Below, piece by piece: positions 59,821 to 64,000 of a stretch of 64,000 nucleotides of DNA (position 1 is the first letter of the stretch; each line of letters starts with the position of its first letter). The notes below the pieces were generated by a model. That model did no database searches and was not told the DNA's origin. It saw nothing but the letters and a program-made list of their open reading frames with translations. Both the position numbers and the translations under genes were made by a program. The stretch spans positions 1,854,517 to 1,918,516 of the forward strand of contig CP062796.1 in assembly GCA_018208355.1 (NCBI GenBank), written 5' to 3'. This DNA is from Candidatus Fermentithermobacillus carboniphilus. Lineage in GTDB: Bacteria; Bacillota; Sulfobacillia; Fermentithermobacillales; Fermentithermobacillaceae.

Positions 59821-61085
59821 GCCGGATCGTGGTGAACCCGTCTCTGTGTGACCGCTGCGGGGAGTGCGTCGCGGCGTGTCCATTCGGAGCTCTCTCGCTG
59901 AGAAATGATACGGTCGATGTATCGGACCAATGCAGGTTGTGCCTGGTGTGTACCAGGAGGTGTCCCAGGGGCGCAATTCTTCTCGTAAAGGAAAAAGCTG
60001 ACGGGGCCGGAGTATCGGACGTGCGAACCGGGGTAACCGGGATGCGGTCCGGGGCAAATAAGGTGGAAGTCCTCCGGGATTCCGCCAGGGGCATCATGGT
60101 TTTCGCCGAATATCACGGCGGAAGGTTTGAGCCCGTCACTTACGAGCTAATCGGAAAGGCCCTGGAACTTGCCGGTAAAGTCGGGGACAACGTCGTTTGC
60201 GTGGCGGCGGGCGAGTCTGTGCTGGAACCGGCCAGAGAACTTCTTCACTACGGCGTTGATAAGGTTCTTGTGTATGACGCCCCGGAACTAAGGTACTTTG
60301 TGGCACCGGCGTACACCGAGATTCTCGAAGATGCGATACGCAGGGTAAAGCCGGGAGTTCTCTTGATAGGGGCTACGCCCTTGGGAAGGAGCCTTGCGCC
60401 TCGAGTCGCCGTGAGGTTCAGGACGGGGCTTACGGCAGACTGTACCATCTTGGACATCCGGCCCGACGGCGAACTCGTTCAGACCCGGCCGGCATTCGGG
60501 GGAAACATAATGGCGACAATCGTGACCAGGGAAACCCGGCCCCAAATGGCCACGGTGAGATATAAAGTGATGAAAAGAGCTGAAAGACGACCGGTTCCTT
60601 CCGGCGATCTGGAAGAGGTGACCTTATCGGGGAGTCCGGGTGGGACGTTGGCGCGGATCAGGGAACACCTTAACCGGATAAAGGTAATTTCTGACTCTCC
60701 CCTCCCGAAAACCGAGTCCATCGCCGACGCTGAGGTCATCGTCGCTGTGGGTAGAGGGGTGCGTTCTGACAAGGACCTCCCGATGTTTGAGAGACTTGCT
60801 GAGCGGCTTGGTGGCGTCCTTGCCTGCTCAAGACCACTTGTGGAGAAAGGGTGGTTTCCTGCATCGCGGCAGGTGGGACTTAGCGGCAGGACTGTACGGC
60901 CCAAACTGTACATAGCCTGCGGAATCTCAGGGGCTATCCAACATGCGGCAGGGATGTCAGAGAGCGAGGTTATAATCGCCATCAACCAGGATAGAAACGC
61001 CCAGATCTTTGACGTGGCCCACTACGGGATAGTGGGGGATATGTACGAGATCGTGCCTGAGCTGTTGCGGCTATTCAGTGCCTGA
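59817..61085 (+). CDS. etfA: Electron transfer flavoprotein alpha subunit with N-terminal ferredoxin domain
   Basis: 422 residues. The first ~60 residues form a 2[4Fe-4S] ferredoxin ('CDRCGECVAACPFGAL' and 'CRLCLVCTRRCPRGAI'). The EtfA domain follows, with 'LIGATPLGRSLAPRVAVRF', and the C-terminal FAD site 'ACGISGAIQHAAGM' and 'IIAINQDRNAQIFDVAHYG'. EtfA proteins with this ferredoxin extension occur in bifurcating systems such as CarCDE and LctBCD. ATG 59817 overlaps the etfB stop. The fused clusters probably receive or deliver low-potential electrons to ferredoxin. Confidence 0.94.
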   Translation: MSRIVVNPSLCDRCGECVAACPFGALSLRNDTVDVSDQCRLCLVCTRRCPRGAILLVKEKADGAGVSDVRTGVTGMRSGANKVEVLRDSARGIMVFAEYHGGRFEPVTYELIGKALELAGKVGDNVVCVAAGESVLEPARELLHYGVDKVLVYDAPELRYFVAPAYTEILEDAIRRVKPGVLLIGATPLGRSLAPRVAVRFRTGLTADCTILDIRPDGELVQTRPAFGGNIMATIVTRETRPQMATVRYKVMKRAERRPVPSGDLEEVTLSGSPGGTLARIREHLNRIKVISDSPLPKTESIADAEVIVAVGRGVRSDKDLPMFERLAERLGGVLACSRPLVEKGWFPASRQVGLSGRTVRPKLYIACGISGAIQHAAGMSESEVIIAINQDRNAQIFDVAHYGIVGDMYEIVPELLRLFSA

Positions 61086-61205
61086 ACCCGCGGGAGGCTA
61101 CAGGTATACGGAAGTGCGTGGAATTCCAGGCCTCCCGAGGGTTGCCCTTCCGTTGATCGCGAGTTGCCCTAACCTGGGTGAGAATCCATAGAAGGGAGAA
61201 CGGAG

Positions 61206-62711
61206 ATGGGTATCGAGAAAAGGAATGTGGCCAGCACGTATTGTGAGTTACATTGTGTGCATGGAACGTGGGGAACCAGAGAGACATCGGGGGCTGGGGC
61301 GGTTGCTCATATCCAACTGGAGGGATTCTCGCACCTCAGTGAAGAGGACATAAGGGAACTGGAACGGATATGCGGCCCTGAGGACGTTCTCTGCTCCGGC
61401 CCTCTCCTGGAAGATTATTCTCACGACGAGATGCTCCGTGTCCGCGGGGTGCCTGAGGCGGTCGTATTCCCCGAGACTACCGGTGAGGTATCTTCTATCC
61501 TGCGGTATGCTTCCGCCCGTAAGATAGCGGTGACGCCCAGGGGCTCTGGAACGGGCCTTTGCGGCGGCGCCGTACCGGTTTTCGGCGGGATCGTCCTTTG
61601 TACGACGAAGATGAATAAAATCATCGAGATAGACAGGGAAAACCTTACTGCCACCGTCGAACCTGGTGTTCTACTATTGACCCTGCACGAGACAGTCGAG
61701 AAACTCGGGTTCCTATATGCCCCCGACCCCGGGGAGAAAACCGCCACCATAGGGGGAAACATAAACACGAACGCAGGGGGCATGAGGGCCATAAAGTATG
61801 GTGTTACCAGGGATAACGTGCGAGGGCTGGAAGTTGTCCTACCGTCGGGAGAAATCCTTGAACTGGGAGGCAAGCATGCCAAGAACAGCACCGGTTACAG
61901 TCTGATGAACGCTTTTATCGGAAGCGAGGGGACGCTGGGCGTGGTGACGCGGGCTGTGTTAAAACTTCTACCTCTTCCCAGGCGCACTTTGAGTCTCCTC
62001 GTGCCGTTCGATTCGTTGGGGGAAGCCATCCGCGCCGTACCGAAAGTCCTTTCCACCGGGATCCTGCCTCAGTCGATTGAATTTGCCGAGCGGAACGTCA
62101 TCTTTGCCGCCGAGCGTTACCTCGGTAAGAAGTTCCCCCATACCGGGGCTCCGTCTTACCTCCTCATCAGGGTTGACGGGAATTCGGTCGGGGAAGTGAC
62201 CTCTATGATGGAGGCCATAGGTGATGCGTGTCTGGAGGCCGGGGCAATCGACGTCCTCATAGCCGATACCCAGGAGAGGCAGAAGGCCATATGGGATGCC
62301 CGTGGCGCTTTTCTCGCCGCCATCAAGAGCGGTAACCAGGTTGACGAGTGCGACGTAGTTGTCCCGAGAGACCGCATAGCCGAACTCGTGGAGTACACGA
62401 AAATTGTCTCGGAGAGGACTGGAGTGCGCATAGAAAGCTTCGGGCATGCGGGTGACGGGAACCTGCACATATACGTGATAAGAGATAGCATCCCTGATGA
62501 CGAGTGGGAAAAGAGATTGGAAAAGGCCATGGATCTCCTGTACGAAAAAGGTGAGGAACTCGGAGGACTTGTATCAGGCGAGCACGGGATAGGCTACGCC
62601 AAACGAAAGTACATGCTGAAAAACCTCTCACCCGGGGAGATCGCTATCATGCGGAAGATGAAGGCCATCTTTGATCCCCAGGGAATACTGAATCCCGGGA
62701 AGGTGGTGTAG
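61206..62711 (+). CDS. FAD-linked lactate/glycolate dehydrogenase (GlcD/LctD-type)
   Basis: 501 residues. FAD_binding_4 motifs: 'TPRGSGTGLCGGAVPVFGG', 'TIGGNINTNAGGMRAIKYG' and 'NAFIGSEGTLGVVTRAVLK'. The C-terminal FAD-oxidase part carries the metal/substrate His residues in 'FGHAGDGNLHIYV' and 'VSGEHGIGYAKR'. Coupled with the preceding EtfB and ferredoxin-EtfA it resembles LctD, which oxidises lactate with NAD+ by using ferredoxin as a co-reductant of EtfAB. Other 2-hydroxyacids are possible. The N-terminus is about 35 residues longer than many homologues; ATG 61206 has GGGAG-type sites. Confidence 0.9.
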   Translation: MGIEKRNVASTYCELHCVHGTWGTRETSGAGAVAHIQLEGFSHLSEEDIRELERICGPEDVLCSGPLLEDYSHDEMLRVRGVPEAVVFPETTGEVSSILRYASARKIAVTPRGSGTGLCGGAVPVFGGIVLCTTKMNKIIEIDRENLTATVEPGVLLLTLHETVEKLGFLYAPDPGEKTATIGGNINTNAGGMRAIKYGVTRDNVRGLEVVLPSGEILELGGKHAKNSTGYSLMNAFIGSEGTLGVVTRAVLKLLPLPRRTLSLLVPFDSLGEAIRAVPKVLSTGILPQSIEFAERNVIFAAERYLGKKFPHTGAPSYLLIRVDGNSVGEVTSMMEAIGDACLEAGAIDVLIADTQERQKAIWDARGAFLAAIKSGNQVDECDVVVPRDRIAELVEYTKIVSERTGVRIESFGHAGDGNLHIYVIRDSIPDDEWEKRLEKAMDLLYEKGEELGGLVSGEHGIGYAKRKYMLKNLSPGEIAIMRKMKAIFDPQGILNPGKVV

Positions 62712-62743
62712 GAGGCGGGGAGGCCTTCCTCCGTCGATCTAGA

Positions 62744-62769
62744 GGTTGCAGCCAGTTTTTGCTGCAACT
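62744..62769 (+). repeat. Hairpin after the lactate dehydrogenase-type gene
   Basis: GTTGCAGC (62745-62752) and GCTGCAAC (62761-62768) form a perfect 8-bp stem around CAGTTTTT. It is not followed by a clear T-run, so termination would be weak. Confidence 0.45.
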
Positions 62770-62805
62770 CTTGCTTGACGAAAGGGCTCTTCCCCGGGAC
62801 CCGAG

Positions 62806-63738
62806 ATGGCGGAACCAAATGTTCCGGATTCGGAGATATCAGAGGTCTTTCCGGGTGTTCACGTCCTCACAAGGCTCCTGCCCGGTTTTGGCATCGAGGT
62901 TTCAAGTACCCTCATTCTCGGCAGGTCCGGTGCCGTTGTATTCGACACCATGTGTTCTCCCCATGATCTCGGTCCTGTGGTGGATATCATCCGTTCAGAG
63001 GGATCTTATGCTCGAGAAGAAAACTGGAAACTCTGGGTGGTGTATTCCCATGGAGATTGGGACCACTGCCTGGGTACCGCGGCGTTCGCCCAATTCCGAA
63101 AACCCGACTGCGATAGGTGCGTCGTAATCGCTCATGAAGAGGCGGAGAAACGTATACGGGAAGAGACACAAAAAGAACTGGAAGAACTTCGGAAAACGGA
63201 ACCCGGCCTCGTAAAAGACGCTGCCATCATCCTCCCTGAAATGACATTCAAGGAAGAGATGTCCGTTTACCTCGATGGCGGCTTTGGTCCTGAGGGTGTT
63301 GACGTTGAGGACCTTGACAATCGAAACGCCCGACAGAAGCGTGTTTGTGACTCTGTGTCAGGGGAAATCAGGCTAATCCATGTTCCGGGTCACACTAGCG
63401 ATTCCATCGTTTGCTATGTGCCGTCCAGAAATCTCCTCATCGCCGGGGATGTCGCTGAAGACCCGCTTCCCTCGTTGGGAGAACCGGAACATCTCGGTAA
63501 GTGGGTCGACTTCCTCGAAACCATGGCCGACCGCGTAAAACTGGTTATACCTTCCCACGGGAAACCCCAGGGTCCCGAGCTCCTGCGCAAAAACGCCAAG
63601 TATCTTCGGGGATTGCGCGGAAAAATCGTTGACCTTGACCTGGTGCTTGGTCAGCTAAACTCCGAAGCCCGGGAGTTCTATTGGAAAACCCATAGACAAA
63701 ACATCCGGTGCTTGAGTGGTTCTTCAACAAGGGACTAG
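62806..63738 (+). CDS. MBL-fold metallo-hydrolase
   Basis: 310 residues with the metallo-beta-lactamase metal motif 'SHGDWDHCLGT' (H-x-D-x-D-H form), then 'LIHVPGHTSDSIVCYV', 'LLIAGDVAEDPLP' and 'VIPSHGKPQGPELL'. An inserted helical segment rich in E/K/R lies near residues 110-140. The family spans hydrolases such as glyoxalase II-like and lactonase-like enzymes. ATG 62806 follows a GGGACCCGAG stretch. It lies about 95 bases after the dehydrogenase gene and may belong to the same transcript. Confidence 0.85.
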   Translation: MAEPNVPDSEISEVFPGVHVLTRLLPGFGIEVSSTLILGRSGAVVFDTMCSPHDLGPVVDIIRSEGSYAREENWKLWVVYSHGDWDHCLGTAAFAQFRKPDCDRCVVIAHEEAEKRIREETQKELEELRKTEPGLVKDAAIILPEMTFKEEMSVYLDGGFGPEGVDVEDLDNRNARQKRVCDSVSGEIRLIHVPGHTSDSIVCYVPSRNLLIAGDVAEDPLPSLGEPEHLGKWVDFLETMADRVKLVIPSHGKPQGPELLRKNAKYLRGLRGKIVDLDLVLGQLNSEAREFYWKTHRQNIRCLSGSSTRD

Positions 63739-63760
63739 GAGATGGCTGGAAAGTAAGGTG

Positions 63761-64000
63761 TTAGCTAAGGAACTGTGTGTATAACTGAGTGAACCTCCCC
63801 ACAAGCTCGGACCAGTCGAACCGCAAAGCGGCAGTTCGGGCTTTTTCACCCATGTGACGCCTCAATTCGGGGTTAACCGCAAGCTCCCTTATAGCTTTGC
63901 AGATTCCTTCAATATCTTCTGGCTCAAACAGAAAACCCGTCTCACCGTCCTCTAGAAATTCTGGAATGGCTCCGGCCCTGACTGCCACCGCGGGTAGCCC
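63761..64000 (-). CDS. Glycosyltransferase family 1/4-type, C-terminal part (truncated by window end)
   Basis: The 80 codons visible read 'GLPAVAVRAGAIPEFLEDG', 'ETGFLFEPEDIEGICKAI' and 'LRRHMGEKARTAALRFDWS', the nucleotide-sugar-binding C-terminus of GT-B group 1 glycosyltransferases. The frame continues past base 64000, so the start is outside. The specific sugar is unknown. It is convergent with the MBL hydrolase gene. Confidence 0.9.
   Translation of the reverse strand, partial: GLPAVAVRAGAIPEFLEDGETGFLFEPEDIEGICKAIRELAVNPELRRHMGEKARTAALRFDWSELVGRFTQLYTQFLS

Overview
The window looks like chromosomal DNA of an anaerobic, monoderm, spore-former-type Firmicute (Bacillota), perhaps thermophilic. 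This is inferred from several things together: strong GGAGG ribosome-binding sites with many GTG and TTG starts, an SLH-domain surface protein, a type IVa pilus operon without a secretin gene, a mannose-type PTS driven by a LevR-like sigma-54 activator, a tungsten aldehyde:ferredoxin oxidoreductase, and an EtfAB-linked lactate dehydrogenase. I cannot name the genus. I saw no rRNA, tRNA, CRISPR array, prophage or intact insertion sequence.

Layout. 1-4.9 kb: the 3' end of a class II aldolase gene, a terminator, then a GntR/FadR regulator with a TGGT-N3-ACCA operator in front of an AtuA-family protein, a DUF4387 protein and a TRAP-type permease. 5.2-14.8 kb (minus strand): one type IVa pilus operon, pilT-pilB-pilC-pilA-three minor pilin-like genes-pilM-pilN-pilO-pilD. 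15-17.8 kb: an odd protein carrying the YqfO/NIF3 inserted domain without the NIF3 domains, convergent with an SLH protein. 18.2-31.3 kb: HPr, enzyme I, the LevR-like activator, a sigma-54 promoter, EIIA/B/C/D(Man), a zinc alcohol dehydrogenase, a class II bisphosphate aldolase, an AOR-family oxidoreductase and GlpX. 31.4-32.1 kb: an AbrB/PIN toxin-antitoxin pair.

32.2-39.0 kb (minus strand): an ABC exporter-like set (permease, ATPase, permease) followed by a GlmL/MutL-family ASKHA protein and an unknown protein with barrel-sandwich-like repeats and a possible C-terminal KOW-like segment. No glutamate mutase gene is present. 39.3-47.6 kb (minus strand): TctC-TctB-TctA, an M29/NicX-like protein, an aconitase-type large subunit, a fusion of an aconitase-type small subunit with a LarA nickel racemase domain, and a GntR/FCD regulator. 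Tandem palindromes precede tctC. 47.7-49.3 kb: an unknown protein and a ferredoxin-domain protein behind a perfect 18-bp palindrome. 49.6-58.9 kb: ZIP transporter, phosphoribosyltransferase, a spermidine-synthase-like remnant, MATE exporter, amidohydrolase, a beta-propeller-like lipoprotein, a phosphoglycerate-mutase-like phosphatase and purA. 59.0-63.7 kb: EtfB, ferredoxin-EtfA, FAD lactate/glycolate dehydrogenase and an MBL hydrolase. The window ends inside a glycosyltransferase gene.

How it fits together. The cell appears to import a sugar or polyol through its PTS and hydroxycarboxylic acids through TRAP and TTT carriers. The LarA/aconitase module would racemise and dehydrate or isomerise a hydroxyacid. 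The Etf-coupled dehydrogenase would oxidise lactate or a related acid at the expense of ferredoxin. The best candidates for undescribed biology are the aconitase-small-subunit/LarA fusion with its operon, and the GlmL/ABC-exporter/barrel-sandwich cluster.
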